Positions 31,861 through 41,081 of a DNA stretch of 64,000 nucleotides are shown one piece after another. How positions within the stretch are numbered: the stretch's first letter is position 1; each line of letters starts with the position of its first letter. The stretch lies in contig JAKSPT010000006.1 of assembly GCA_024404495.1 (NCBI GenBank), forward strand, positions 26,441 through 90,440. Direction: 5' to 3'. This DNA comes from Lachnospiraceae bacterium. GTDB lineage: Bacteria > Bacillota > Clostridia > Oscillospirales > CAG-272. Under the pieces are notes generated by a model. The model worked only from the letters and a program-made list of their open reading frames with translations, was not told the DNA's origin and ran no database searches. A program made the translations under genes and the position numbers.

Positions 31861-32145
31861 TCAGTCCTCGTCGGACTCCCCGCCGCTTTTGAGGTTCTTG
31901 CCGGGCGTAAAGGTGACGCGGCGGCTGGCGGCGATCATCATATCCTCCCCGGTGAAGGGATTTCTGCCCATGTGTCCGGCGCGGTCCTTCACGCTGAAGG
32001 AGCCGAATCCGGCGACCGTGACCTTTTCGCCGTTCCGCAGGGCTTCGGTCATTGCGGCAAAGACCGCTTCAACGACGGCTTCGGCGTCCTTTTTCTTCAT
32101 TCCGGTCGTTTTAGAGGCTGCGTGGATCAGTTCGGCTTTTGTCAT
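31861..32145 (-). CDS. hup: HU-family DNA-binding protein
   Basis: 94 aa, standard size. MTKAELIHAASKTTGMKKKD at the N-terminus, the GFGSFSVKDRAGHMGRNPFT segment with the DNA-arm, and a short Lys/Ser/Asp tail. It coats and bends DNA as a dimer. Located between mazG (22 nt) and rqcP (21 nt). Confidence 0.96.
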   Translation of the reverse strand: MTKAELIHAASKTTGMKKKDAEAVVEAVFAAMTEALRNGEKVTVAGFGSFSVKDRAGHMGRNPFTGEDMMIAASRRVTFTPGKNLKSGGESDED

Positions 32146-32167
32146 TTCGGTTACGTTCCTTTCAGAT

Positions 32168-32848
32168 TCAATTCCGGTTCTTTTCGTTTTCCAGTACGGT
32201 ATCGGTATAACGGGTCAGATACGAGGAGAGCGCCTCCTCGGCGTCGATCCCCTTTTCCTGCGCCCCGGCGGCAAGCGCCAGAAGACGGCGGGCAAGCCCG
32301 TCCGCGTCCTCAAACGAGGCGTCGGGCTCCACGGGAAACGGGACGGACGCTTTTTTCGCCTTTTTCGCGATCTTTTCGGCGCGCATCAGCGCGGGAAGCG
32401 TCTTTGCGACCGCGTCGAGCACCTCACCGGGCGTCTCGCGGTGCTTGGTCTCGGCTTTGACCTTTTCCCACATTTCCGAAACCTCGGCAGAGGTGGAAAG
32501 GGTCAGCTCTCCGAAAATATGCGGGTGACGGGAAATCATCTTGCGGGTCACCTCGTCGGCGGCGTCTTCAAAGGAGAAGGTCCCCTCCTCTTCCGCCATG
32601 CAGGTGTGGTAAACGACCTGAAGAAGCAGGTCCCCGAGCTCCTCGCGGAGCATTTCCGGCGAGGAGAGGTCGATCGCTTCCGCCGCCTCGTACGCTTCCT
32701 CGATCAGGTTCTTCCGGATGCTTTCGTGGGTCTGTTCGCGGTCCCACGGGCAGCCCTCCGGCGAGCGGAGGAGGCGCATCACGGCGCGCAGATCGTCGAC
32801 CGTGTATTTGCCTTTCTTTTCCGCGATCTTTTTCGCTTCGGGATTCAT
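32168..32848 (-). CDS. mazG: Nucleoside triphosphate pyrophosphohydrolase MazG
   Basis: 226 aa. CPWDREQTHESIRKNLIEEA followed by YEAAEAI is the MazG metal-binding helix (EEAYE), with EELGDLLLQVVYH next and a second helical half at about 120-226. It hydrolyses (d)NTPs to monophosphate and pyrophosphate. Unlike B. subtilis YabN it lacks the N-terminal methylase-like domain. The start overlaps the stop of the spoVB-like gene by 4 nt. Confidence 0.93.
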   Translation of the reverse strand: MNPEAKKIAEKKGKYTVDDLRAVMRLLRSPEGCPWDREQTHESIRKNLIEEAYEAAEAIDLSSPEMLREELGDLLLQVVYHTCMAEEEGTFSFEDAADEVTRKMISRHPHIFGELTLSTSAEVSEMWEKVKAETKHRETPGEVLDAVAKTLPALMRAEKIAKKAKKASVPFPVEPDASFEDADGLARRLLALAAGAQEKGIDAEEALSSYLTRYTDTVLENEKNRN

Positions 32849-34500
32849 ACCGTTTCCTCTTTCATCAGATGCACGCGGCAGAGGAGGCGGTAGATCTGCT
32901 GTCCCTTCGGGAGCAGAAGGATATCGCTCTTGCGGATGCCGCGCAGCAGGAAGAGGGCGACGACGTAGACAACGCCCGCCGCGGCGATCGAAACGAGGGT
33001 GCCGACCTTCACCGCTCTGCCCGGGAGAACGATCTCCCAGAGCTTATTCGCGCCGAGCGCGGCAAACCCGCAGAGGGTCGCGGAAAGCAGGGGCGCAAGG
33101 AAAATGCTGCGGAGATCCGGCGTATAATTCAGCAGTTTTTTGATAAACAGGAAGTTCACGATCATTATGGTCAGATAGCAGAGGACGGTGGAGATCGGGG
33201 AACCCATCATCCCGACCGACGGAATACCGACCAGAATGAAGGAGGAGATCAGTTTGACGAAACCTCCCGCCGCCATCGAGACGATCGGGATCCACTGGTG
33301 GCGGTGTGCCTGCAGGATCGCGCCGGTGATCGAAACGACGCCGAGGAAGATGATGGCGATCGAAACGACCGAGAGCAGGGGCGCCGCCATTCGGGACGAG
33401 CTGTCGTTGAACAGCAGGGAGAGGATCGGATAGGAGAGCGCCGAAAGCCCGATGGCGCAGGGCATCGCGATCATCGAAACGACGCGGAGCGAGCTGTCCA
33501 TCGTCGTTATCACCTCTGTTTTTCTGTCGGAGGAAACGAGGGCGCTGAGGTGCGGAACGATCGCCGCCGTGATCGGGGCGATCAGAGTGGGCGGGAGCTT
33601 GAACATCGTCAGAGCAAGCGTCTCATAGTTGCCGGTGACCGTGCGGATCGCATTTTCGTCGTAGCCGATCGAGGCGAGGCGGCCGTTCACGATCATCCCG
33701 TCGAAGACGTCGGTCAGGCTCATAACAGAAGAGGAAAGCGTGATCGGCACGCAGACGAGCAGCAGATCGATCACGATCTTTTTCGTGTCCGAGACCGGCA
33801 TCTTTTCCCAGCCGGGACGCATGTATTCGGCGTTATATACTTTTTCGTTGAAGAAGAAGCGGTAAACGATAAGGAAGACCATGCCGAGTGCGACGCCGAC
33901 CGTCAGACCGACGACCGAGTACGCGGCGACCCTCCAGAGCGGATACCCCTTCGAGATCGCGTAATTGGCGAAGCCGAGACCGATAGAGAGCTTGCAGACC
34001 GCCTCGATGATCTCGGAGACCGCGGTCGGGATCATGTGCTGATACCCCTGATAATAACCGCGGAAGGCGGAGGACACGCTGATGAGCACCACGGTCGGCG
34101 CGATCAGCAGAATCGCGAGCCACGCGTCATCAAGTCCCTTGTAGGAGGAGGCAAGCGGACGGCAGAAGAGCATCATCAGAAGCGTTCCGAGAAGACCGAC
34201 CGCACAGAAGAAGATAAGGGCGACGCGGAAGATCTTTTTTGCTTCCTTCAGGTTGCCCTGCGCGCGGGCACGGGAGGTCATCAGCGCGAGCGCCGTCGGA
34301 AGCCCCGCCGTCGAGATCGTGAAGAGCAGGACGTACAGCTTGTTTGCGACGTTGTAATACGCCATCCCGTCGTCGCCGAGGCTGTGCTGGAGCGGGACCT
34401 TGAGCAGCGCGCCGATCACCTTGACGAGCAGATTGCCGAGCGTGAGGATCAGCGCGCCCGCAAAGACGAGATTAACAGATTTTTTGGCAGATGTTTTCAC
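32845..34500 (-). CDS. Polysaccharide/lipid II flippase-family protein (SpoVB/MurJ-like, MOP superfamily)
   Basis: 551 aa with about 14 predicted membrane helices. Its order before mazG-rqcP-yabP-yabQ-divIC matches yabM/spoVB of B. subtilis; sequence landmarks include KVPLQHSLGDDGMAYYNVAN near the N-terminus and SAFRGYYQGYQHMIPTAVSE. Members flip undecaprenyl-linked precursors; SpoVB does so for spore cortex and related proteins act in capsule or vegetative wall synthesis. Its first 29 bp overlap the end of mtaD. Confidence 0.85.
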   Translation of the reverse strand: MKTSAKKSVNLVFAGALILTLGNLLVKVIGALLKVPLQHSLGDDGMAYYNVANKLYVLLFTISTAGLPTALALMTSRARAQGNLKEAKKIFRVALIFFCAVGLLGTLLMMLFCRPLASSYKGLDDAWLAILLIAPTVVLISVSSAFRGYYQGYQHMIPTAVSEIIEAVCKLSIGLGFANYAISKGYPLWRVAAYSVVGLTVGVALGMVFLIVYRFFFNEKVYNAEYMRPGWEKMPVSDTKKIVIDLLLVCVPITLSSSVMSLTDVFDGMIVNGRLASIGYDENAIRTVTGNYETLALTMFKLPPTLIAPITAAIVPHLSALVSSDRKTEVITTMDSSLRVVSMIAMPCAIGLSALSYPILSLLFNDSSSRMAAPLLSVVSIAIIFLGVVSITGAILQAHRHQWIPIVSMAAGGFVKLISSFILVGIPSVGMMGSPISTVLCYLTIMIVNFLFIKKLLNYTPDLRSIFLAPLLSATLCGFAALGANKLWEIVLPGRAVKVGTLVSIAAAGVVYVVALFLLRGIRKSDILLLPKGQQIYRLLCRVHLMKEETV

Positions 34501-35761
34501 ATTCGTTCCTCATATCGGCTTTCAGTTTTTCGATGTCGATCGTCGTATATTCCCCGTTTTCATAGAGGACGCGCCCGGCGACCACCGTCATCTTCACGTT
34601 TTCGCCCTTCGCGGCGTAAACGGCGGCGGCGTAGGGATCGTAGACCGGCATCACGTTTTCGGCGTCGGTGTCAAGCAGAACGATATCGGCATCGTAACCG
34701 ACGGCGATCTTCCCGCAGTCTTCCCTGCCCTGCGCCTTCGCGCCGTTTTCGGTCGCCATTTTCAGGAATTCCGAGGCGGTGTAGTCGGTCGGGCGGCGGG
34801 TAAAGCCTTTATGAAGGATGGAAGCCGTGTACATTTCCTTGAACATATCGAGGGTGTTGTTCGAGGCGGAGCCGTCGGTACCGAGCGCGACGTTGACCCC
34901 GGCGGCGCGCAGCTTGCCGTAGGGCATCACGCCGCTGCCGAGCTTGAGGTTCGAGCAGGGGTTGTGGACCGCCGTGACGCCTTTTTCCGCCATCAGCGCG
35001 ATATCCTCGTCGGAGACCCAGACGCAGTGCGCCGCCGAAACGCGGGAATCGAGCACGCCGCATTTTTCAAAGAAGGCAAGCGGGGTCATACCGCGGCGGG
35101 CGATGCCCTCGTTCTGCTCCTTTTCGGTCTCGGAGAGGTGGAGCATGATCGGCGCGCCGTATTCCTTCGCCATCGCGGCGACCTCGCGCACGCCCGCTTC
35201 CACGTTCGAGTATTCGGCGTGGAGACACATTTCGACGAGGACCTGTCCCTCTCCCGCGCCGTTGTATTTTTCGTAGACACGGCGGGATTCGAGGAAACGG
35301 GCGTCCTTCGAAAAATCGGCGTTTTCGTCAAAGGAGACGAGCGAACGCCCGATATTCATCTTGATGCCGGTATCGAGCGCGGCACGGACGACGTCCTCCG
35401 AGAAGAAATACATATCCGAGCAGGAGACCGTGCCGGTGCGGAGCATCTCGGCAAAGGCGACGGACGTGCCGGTATAGACGGCGCTGCCCGTCAGTTTGTC
35501 CTCCGCGGGGAGGATTTTCTCGTTCAGCCAGCGGTCGAGCGGGAGATCCTCGCCGTAGCCGCGGAAGAGGTTCATCGCGGCGTGGGTGTGAAGATTGTAA
35601 AGCCCGGGGACCATCAGACGGTGATCGCAGTCGACCGTCCGCTCCCCCTTCTTCGCGGTCAGCGAAAGCGGCTCCGCGATATCGGTGATCTTTTTTCCTT
35701 CCACGCGCACGTCCTTCCGTCCGAGGCCGGGGATCAGCGCGTGCCGAAACAGCATATTCAT
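34472..35761 (-). CDS. mtaD: 5-methylthioadenosine/S-adenosylhomocysteine deaminase-like amidohydrolase
   Basis: 429 aa. Metal ligands typical of this amidohydrolase branch are present: HTH (His58, His60), HLSE, AAHC and GTDG with SASNNTLDM after it; NLFRGYGEDLPLDRWLNE is a family signature. It deaminates MTA/SAH (or a related adenosine) to the inosine form in purine and methyl salvage, in the cytosol. It overlaps the spoVB-like gene by 29 nt. Substrate preference within the MtaD/DadD group is not decided by sequence alone. Confidence 0.85.
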   Translation of the reverse strand: MNMLFRHALIPGLGRKDVRVEGKKITDIAEPLSLTAKKGERTVDCDHRLMVPGLYNLHTHAAMNLFRGYGEDLPLDRWLNEKILPAEDKLTGSAVYTGTSVAFAEMLRTGTVSCSDMYFFSEDVVRAALDTGIKMNIGRSLVSFDENADFSKDARFLESRRVYEKYNGAGEGQVLVEMCLHAEYSNVEAGVREVAAMAKEYGAPIMLHLSETEKEQNEGIARRGMTPLAFFEKCGVLDSRVSAAHCVWVSDEDIALMAEKGVTAVHNPCSNLKLGSGVMPYGKLRAAGVNVALGTDGSASNNTLDMFKEMYTASILHKGFTRRPTDYTASEFLKMATENGAKAQGREDCGKIAVGYDADIVLLDTDAENVMPVYDPYAAAVYAAKGENVKMTVVAGRVLYENGEYTTIDIEKLKADMRNECENICQKIC

Positions 35762-35794
35762 TGGTCTTTCGTCCTTTTCTTCAAACTGAAAGCT

Positions 35795-36709
35795 TTAATC
35801 CTTTCCGATAAACTCCCGGAAGACCGAATCCTCCGGAACGTAACCGTTGTCCAGCTCGGGCAGCGGTTCCAGACGCTCCGCGAGGGAGCGCGCCTTCGGA
35901 TACCATTCGCTGTCCTTTCCGATCATCGAGAGGAGAGAAAGCGCCTCGTCCCTGATCACGCAGGGCTCGTAGGGCATCATCGAGTTCAGGTGCATATCGA
36001 CGGCGGGGGAATAGGGCTCGATGTTTCTCACCTCGTTGTCCACGACTCTATCCCACATACTGAAGGTCAGCTCGGCGGAGGCACCGCGCGTCCGGTAATC
36101 GCGCACGAGACGGCGCAGGAAGCGAAGCTCCCGCCCGGTGAAGGGGATGCCGTTGACGTTCAGGTCGGAGGCGACGCTGATGAAGACGCTCTTGAAGCGA
36201 TTTTTGCCGAACATGGCGGTGACCTCGGGATAGAGCGCCTGGATCCCCTCGAAGAGGAAGACGTCGTAATCCCCGGGATCGATCGTTTCAAAGGAAATAC
36301 GGCGGTTCACCGAAAAATCGTAGATCGGACGCTCGACCTTTTCCCCGCCGAGCAGACCCGAAATGAACGCCGAGAGATATTCCCCGTCGATCGAGGCGAA
36401 GGTCTCCCAGTCCTGTTTTTTCTTTTCCTCGTCGGTGTAGTTGCGTCCGGTGGTGTTTTCACGGTAGAAATCGTCGATGGAGATCTGTCTGACCCGCATC
36501 CCGCCCTCGGTAAGACGGGTAATGATCGTATCCGCCGTGGTCGTCTTGCCCGAGCAGGAGGGACCCGACAGGGTGATGACGCGCGGTCGGTACGCCTCGA
36601 TGCGGCGCGCGGTGCGGTTCAGCGCGGAACGGAAATTACTCTCCGCGCGGGTGACCGCGATCTGTCTCGACCGTTCGGAATCGAAGGAATAGAGTACTGT
36701 TTTGATCAT
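35795..36709 (-). CDS. Uridine kinase/phosphoribulokinase-family P-loop kinase
   Basis: 304 aa. A Walker A loop GPSCSGKT at 49-56, SIDDFYREN (the nucleoside-binding region) and FLFEGIQALYPEV place it in the Udk/PRK family. It is longer than classical uridine kinase (~210 aa) through an N-terminal ~45 residues and a helical C-terminus; the form is common in Clostridia, sometimes annotated nucleoside kinase. Probably phosphorylates a nucleoside or related compound using ATP or GTP. Placed between hemZ (16 nt) and mtaD (33 nt). Confidence 0.8.
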   Translation of the reverse strand: MIKTVLYSFDSERSRQIAVTRAESNFRSALNRTARRIEAYRPRVITLSGPSCSGKTTTADTIITRLTEGGMRVRQISIDDFYRENTTGRNYTDEEKKKQDWETFASIDGEYLSAFISGLLGGEKVERPIYDFSVNRRISFETIDPGDYDVFLFEGIQALYPEVTAMFGKNRFKSVFISVASDLNVNGIPFTGRELRFLRRLVRDYRTRGASAELTFSMWDRVVDNEVRNIEPYSPAVDMHLNSMMPYEPCVIRDEALSLLSMIGKDSEWYPKARSLAERLEPLPELDNGYVPEDSVFREFIGKD

Positions 36710-36725
36710 AAAAGCCTGCTTTCTG

Positions 36726-38189
36726 TCATTGCAGCTTCATTTTGGCGAAAACGCCGTCGATATCTTCCATCGAAAGGTATTCGTAGGGGTATTTCGGCAT
36801 AAAGATCCGCTCGATGCGGTTGTTTGCCCGGTCGACCAGCTTCGTGACCGCGCCCGCGCCGATGGCGTAGATATCGTGGATCTCCTCCATAATGAAGATG
36901 TTGTAGTAGCCCTCGGCGCCCGGCTTGGCGAAGCCGACGTTTTCAAAGTTGCCGAGGGAATTTTTCTGACGGTCGATATCATAGGGAACGTACCCGTGCG
37001 CCGCGGCGGAAAGCTGGGAATAATCGACGCATTTCCCGGTCTCGGTCCCGGTGCGGGAATAGATCGGGACGCCGGAGGAAAGGATATCCGCCGATTTCTT
37101 GACGCAGAAGGTATGTACGGTGATATTGTCCGGCTCGAGCGCGGCGATACGGTCGACCGTATCCGAGAAGGAACGGAAGGTGTCGCCCGGGAGCCCGGCG
37201 ATGAGGTCGGTGTTGATATGCGGGATGCCGCTCTCCTTTGCCAAAGCAAAGGCGCGGAAGAAATCCTCCGCCGTGTGGCGTCTGCCGATGGCGCGGAGAA
37301 CGTCGTCCGAGAGGGTCTGCGGATTGATCGAGACGCGGGTCACTCCGTGACGGACGGCGATGGCGAGCTTTTCCGCCGTGATCGTATCCGGTCTGCCCGC
37401 CTCCACCGTGTATTCAAGCAGAGGCTCGGACAGGTTTTTCAGATGGGAATCGACCGCGGAAAGCAGATCCTCGAGCTGTTCCTCGTTCAGGATGGTCGGG
37501 GTACCGCCGCCGATATAGACGGTGACGAGACGCTTCCCCGACGCCTCGATGACCTTGAAAATGCGGTCGAGGTCGCTCTTCAGGCGGACGATGTATTCGG
37601 GAATGAGCGAAAGCAGACGCTTGGTCGCGTAGGAAATGAAGGAGCAGTAGGCGCAGCGGGTCGGGCAGAAGGGGATCGAGATATAGAGCGAGCAGGTCCC
37701 CTCTCCGTATTTCTTCACGATATCCGCCTCGTGGATCGCGACGTCGGTGACGAGCGCCGCCTTCTTCGGGGAGACGAAATACTCCTTCATCAGCTCGCGG
37801 ATCACGTCCTCGCGGTCCCCGTGCTTTTCCAAAGCGGCAAGCGCCAGCTTTGCGGGACGGACCCCGGTCAGAATGCCCCAAGGGGGCGTACTGTCAAACA
37901 TTTTTGAGCCCGCGCCGAGCATCGCGACGCCCGCGGCGATGCGGGAAGCCTTTTTGGAGGTCTCCCATTTTGCGGTCTGCTCGGTATGGGTCGCCTCGGT
38001 TTTCTTGCCCTGATAGCGGATCACGGCGCGCGCGCTGACGCGGTCGCCCTTGTCGGTCACGGTGAAGGTCGCGGTCGGTTCCCCGGGGACGCGTTCCTCG
38101 TGCTCCGAAAATTTTTCGCCCGGGAAAAAGATCAGACAGAGCTGCTGGGCGTAGGAGGGGTTCAGATCCCCTTTGATGACTAATTTCAT
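36726..38189 (-). CDS. hemZ: Oxygen-independent coproporphyrinogen III oxidase-like radical SAM protein HemZ
   Basis: 487 aa. The radical SAM cluster motif is FCPTRCAYC (Cys175, Cys179, Cys182), preceded by an N-terminal domain of ~165 residues usual in HemZ. YIGGGTPT, EAGRPDT and NPQTL motifs of the HemN branch follow. The ATG at 38189 begins MKLVIKGDLNPSYAQ and fits HemZ; 14 upstream codons in frame have no ribosome site. Strict coproporphyrinogen activity is uncertain for this subgroup. Confidence 0.85.
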   Translation of the reverse strand: MKLVIKGDLNPSYAQQLCLIFFPGEKFSEHEERVPGEPTATFTVTDKGDRVSARAVIRYQGKKTEATHTEQTAKWETSKKASRIAAGVAMLGAGSKMFDSTPPWGILTGVRPAKLALAALEKHGDREDVIRELMKEYFVSPKKAALVTDVAIHEADIVKKYGEGTCSLYISIPFCPTRCAYCSFISYATKRLLSLIPEYIVRLKSDLDRIFKVIEASGKRLVTVYIGGGTPTILNEEQLEDLLSAVDSHLKNLSEPLLEYTVEAGRPDTITAEKLAIAVRHGVTRVSINPQTLSDDVLRAIGRRHTAEDFFRAFALAKESGIPHINTDLIAGLPGDTFRSFSDTVDRIAALEPDNITVHTFCVKKSADILSSGVPIYSRTGTETGKCVDYSQLSAAAHGYVPYDIDRQKNSLGNFENVGFAKPGAEGYYNIFIMEEIHDIYAIGAGAVTKLVDRANNRIERIFMPKYPYEYLSMEDIDGVFAKMKLQ

Positions 38190-38248
38190 ATCTATGTTCC
38201 GCCTTTCCGGCGGATTCCTTTCGGAAGGCATATTTTTCGGAAAACGGA

Positions 38249-38290
38249 AATTCCGCGCGGCGGGCGACCGATGGCCGCCCCTGCGGAACG
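38249..38290. repeat. Nested hairpin repeat between dtd and hemZ
   Basis: TTCCGCG...TGCGGAA outer arms enclose GGGCG...CGCCC with the loop text ACCGATGGC. It belongs by sequence style to the short GC-rich hairpins in the element tails (18790, 49072). An AT-rich stretch with CATTTTCAATTTTCAATTA follows (38321-38364); the same words occur at 56511-56531 downstream of pyrF. Confidence 0.6.
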
Positions 38291-38360
38291 GGGGAATTCA
38301 TCGTGCGGCGTCAGCCCGCCTTTTCATTTCCATTTTCCGTTTTCCATTTTCAATTTTCAA

Positions 38361-38819
38361 TTATCCCTTCAGGATCTCCGAGTCCATCACGATCGTGACG
38401 GGACCGTCGTTTTCGATCGTGAGGTGCATATCCGCGCCGAAAACGCCCTCTCCGACCGCGTGGGAAACGAGCGCTTCCCTGAGGAGAGAAGCGAAACCGA
38501 GATAAAGCGCTTTTGCGCGTTCGGGTTTTTCGGCGTTCAGATAATCCGGACGGTTGCCGTGCGCGTAATTCGCGAGCAGCGTGAAATTGGAGACGACGAG
38601 CGCGCCGCCGCCGATATCGTTGACCGACAGATTCATTTTTCCGTTTTCGTCGGTAAAAATACGGAGCTTTGCGATCTTCGCGGCGAGCAGTCTGCCGTCC
38701 TCTTCCGAATCCCCGGCTTTCACGCCGAGGAGGACCATCAGTCCGTTCCCGCACCGTCCGACGGTTTCTCCGTCCACGACGCAGGAGGCGGCGGTCACTC
38801 TCTGAATGACAGCGATCAA
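38361..38819 (-). CDS. dtd: D-aminoacyl-tRNA deacylase
   Basis: 152 aa, normal size. MIAVIQRVTAASCVVDGETV opens it; the cross-subunit GPVT motif is present (NDGPVTIVMDS). The catalytic SQ-type motif, usually S-Q-F-T-L, reads S-N-F-T-L (VVSNFTLLA), a conservative but unusual change. It removes D-amino acids from tRNA. 13 nt after relA/spoT. Confidence 0.92.
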   Translation of the reverse strand: MIAVIQRVTAASCVVDGETVGRCGNGLMVLLGVKAGDSEEDGRLLAAKIAKLRIFTDENGKMNLSVNDIGGGALVVSNFTLLANYAHGNRPDYLNAEKPERAKALYLGFASLLREALVSHAVGEGVFGADMHLTIENDGPVTIVMDSEILKG

Positions 38820-38832
38820 ATCCCGTTCCCCC

Positions 38833-41055
38833 TTACGCTCTCGTCACGCTCTCGACGTTCGGGATCGAACGGAGGCGGGAGGAAATGGAGCGGACGTGGT
38901 CGAGGTTGCGGCATCCGACCGCGATGCGGACGATAACGGTCGACTCGTTCTGCTTGTGCGTCGAGATCTGATGGAGCGCGACGTGCATATCGGCAAGCAC
39001 CATCGTAATATCGGCGATGAGACGGAGATCGGGCGAAGCGACGATCGTGAGGTTCGCCTCGAAATCGGGTTCGGAGGCGGGATCGCCGGTGTTCTCCCAG
39101 AATGCCTTGACGAAGCGGTCCGCCATTTCGGGATCCTTCCGGTGCTCGGCGACGTTGACGCAGTCGGTCTTGTGGATCGAGATACCGTAGCCCTTCGTGA
39201 TGAAGCCGACGATTCCGTCGCCCGGCAGCGGGTTGCAGCACTTGGCGAACTTGACTGAGCAGCCGTCCACGCCGTCCACGATAACGCCGCCCGCGTTTTT
39301 GCGGCGGGTGACCGGAACGGTCTCGACCTCGCTGACCTCGACCGGCGCCGGAACTTCCTCCTCGGCGCGGGCGACGCGGTCGATCTCGTCCTTCATCTTG
39401 GAGGCGATCTTCGTGACGGTCAGACCGCCGTAGCCGATCACGTTCAGGATGTCCTCGGCGGACTGAATGCCGATGCGCTTTGCGACGTTGCCGAGGATCT
39501 CGGTCTTCTGCGCTTCGGTAAGGGCTTTTCCGTATTTGCGGAACTCGCGGTCGGTCTCCGCCTTGCCGTAGGCGATGTTCTCGGCGCGCATTTCCTTCTT
39601 GAACCACTGACGGATCTTGGTCTTTGCCTCGCTCGTTTTGACGATCTTGAGCCAGTCACGGCTCGGACCGCGAGAAGCGGAGGAGGTCAAGATCTCGACG
39701 ATCTCGCCGTTCTGCGGGACGCGGTCGATCGGAACGATCATACCGTTGATCTTCGCACCGACCATCTTGTTGCCGACCGCGGAATGGATCGCATAGGCAA
39801 AGTCGATGACGGTGGAGCCCTGCGGCAGCGTGATGATATCGCCCTTCGGCGTGAACACGAAGGTGTCGTCGTGGAGCATATCGATCTTCAGCGCCTGCAT
39901 GAACTCGTCGGGATCGCGGGTGTCGTCCTCGGTGTCGATCAGCTTGGCGATCCACTGGAGCTTCTGATCCAGCTCGTCCTTGCTCTCGGTCACGCCCGAC
40001 TTGTATTTCCAGTGTGCGCAGACGCCGTATTCGGCGATGTGGTGCATTTCCCAGGTGCGGATCTGCACCTCGAAGGGGGTCGCGTTGCGCCCCATGACGG
40101 TGGTATGGAGCGAACGGTACATATTCGGCTTCGGCGTGGAGATATAGTCCTTGAATCTGCCCGGCACCATCTTGAACATATCGTGGATCAGACCGAGCAC
40201 GGTATAGCATTCCGCCTCGGTATCGACGATGACGCGGAGGGCGTAGAAGTCGTAGATCTCGTCGAAGCTCTTGTTCTGCTGATACATCTTGCGGTAGATC
40301 GAGTAGACCGACTTAACGCGGCCCTCCAGCGAAAAGCTGATGCCCGCGTCGGTCAGCTTGTCGGCGACCGTGGCGCGTGCGCTTTCGATGAAGTCGCGGC
40401 TCGCGCCGTATTTCCGCTCGATATCCGCGCTGACCTCCCCGTATCCGATCGGGTCGAGGTAACTCAGAGACAGATTTTCCAGTTCCTGCTTGATGCGCTG
40501 AATACCGAGACGGTGCGCCAAAGGCGCGTAGACGTGCATCGTTTCGAGCGCGGTGGAACGGCGTTTTTCATCCTTTTTGACGCCGAGGGTACGCATATTG
40601 TGGAGGCGGTCGCAGAGCTTGATGAAGATGACCCTGACGTCCTTCGACATCGCGAGCAGCATCTTGCGCAGGTTCTCGATGTGCTCCTCCTCTTTGTTTT
40701 CAAAGGGGATCTGCACGAGCTTGGTCAGCCCGTCGACCAGCATCGCCACCTCGGAGCCGAAGCGGTTTTCGATCTCGTTCAGGTTCACCTTCGTCCCGCA
40801 GTCCTCCACGGTATCGTGGAGCAGCGCGGCGCAGATCGAATCGGTATCGAGACCGAGGGTGGTCACGATCTCGGCGACCGCGACCGGATGGGTGATATAG
40901 GGCTCGCCGCTGACGCGGAACTGCCCCTCGTGAAGCGCCTTCGCGTATTCGTAGGCGCGGGTGATCTTTTCAATATCGTAATGCTTGCCCGATTTCCCGA
41001 TGGCAAGCATCAGCGTATCAAAACCGGTGACGTCGCCGGTTTCCGCAGCACACAT
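38833..41055 (-). CDS. relA: Bifunctional (p)ppGpp synthetase/hydrolase RelA/SpoT (Rel)
   Basis: 740 aa, full long-RSH length. Hydrolase HD motif LLHDTVED (His80-Asp81) after YITHPVAVAE, synthetase domain at about 200-340 (RVIVDTEAECYTVLG, PNMYRSLHTTVMG), TGS at about 395-460, zinc-finger/conserved cysteine region (VKFAKCCNPLPGDGIVG) and a C-terminal ACT domain. It sets alarmone levels in the stringent response. It is 26 nt after recJ and before dtd, an order common in Firmicutes. Confidence 0.96.
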   Translation of the reverse strand: MCAAETGDVTGFDTLMLAIGKSGKHYDIEKITRAYEYAKALHEGQFRVSGEPYITHPVAVAEIVTTLGLDTDSICAALLHDTVEDCGTKVNLNEIENRFGSEVAMLVDGLTKLVQIPFENKEEEHIENLRKMLLAMSKDVRVIFIKLCDRLHNMRTLGVKKDEKRRSTALETMHVYAPLAHRLGIQRIKQELENLSLSYLDPIGYGEVSADIERKYGASRDFIESARATVADKLTDAGISFSLEGRVKSVYSIYRKMYQQNKSFDEIYDFYALRVIVDTEAECYTVLGLIHDMFKMVPGRFKDYISTPKPNMYRSLHTTVMGRNATPFEVQIRTWEMHHIAEYGVCAHWKYKSGVTESKDELDQKLQWIAKLIDTEDDTRDPDEFMQALKIDMLHDDTFVFTPKGDIITLPQGSTVIDFAYAIHSAVGNKMVGAKINGMIVPIDRVPQNGEIVEILTSSASRGPSRDWLKIVKTSEAKTKIRQWFKKEMRAENIAYGKAETDREFRKYGKALTEAQKTEILGNVAKRIGIQSAEDILNVIGYGGLTVTKIASKMKDEIDRVARAEEEVPAPVEVSEVETVPVTRRKNAGGVIVDGVDGCSVKFAKCCNPLPGDGIVGFITKGYGISIHKTDCVNVAEHRKDPEMADRFVKAFWENTGDPASEPDFEANLTIVASPDLRLIADITMVLADMHVALHQISTHKQNESTVIVRIAVGCRNLDHVRSISSRLRSIPNVESVTRA

Positions 41056-41081
41056 GGGTCAATATTTCCTTTCTTGGGGAT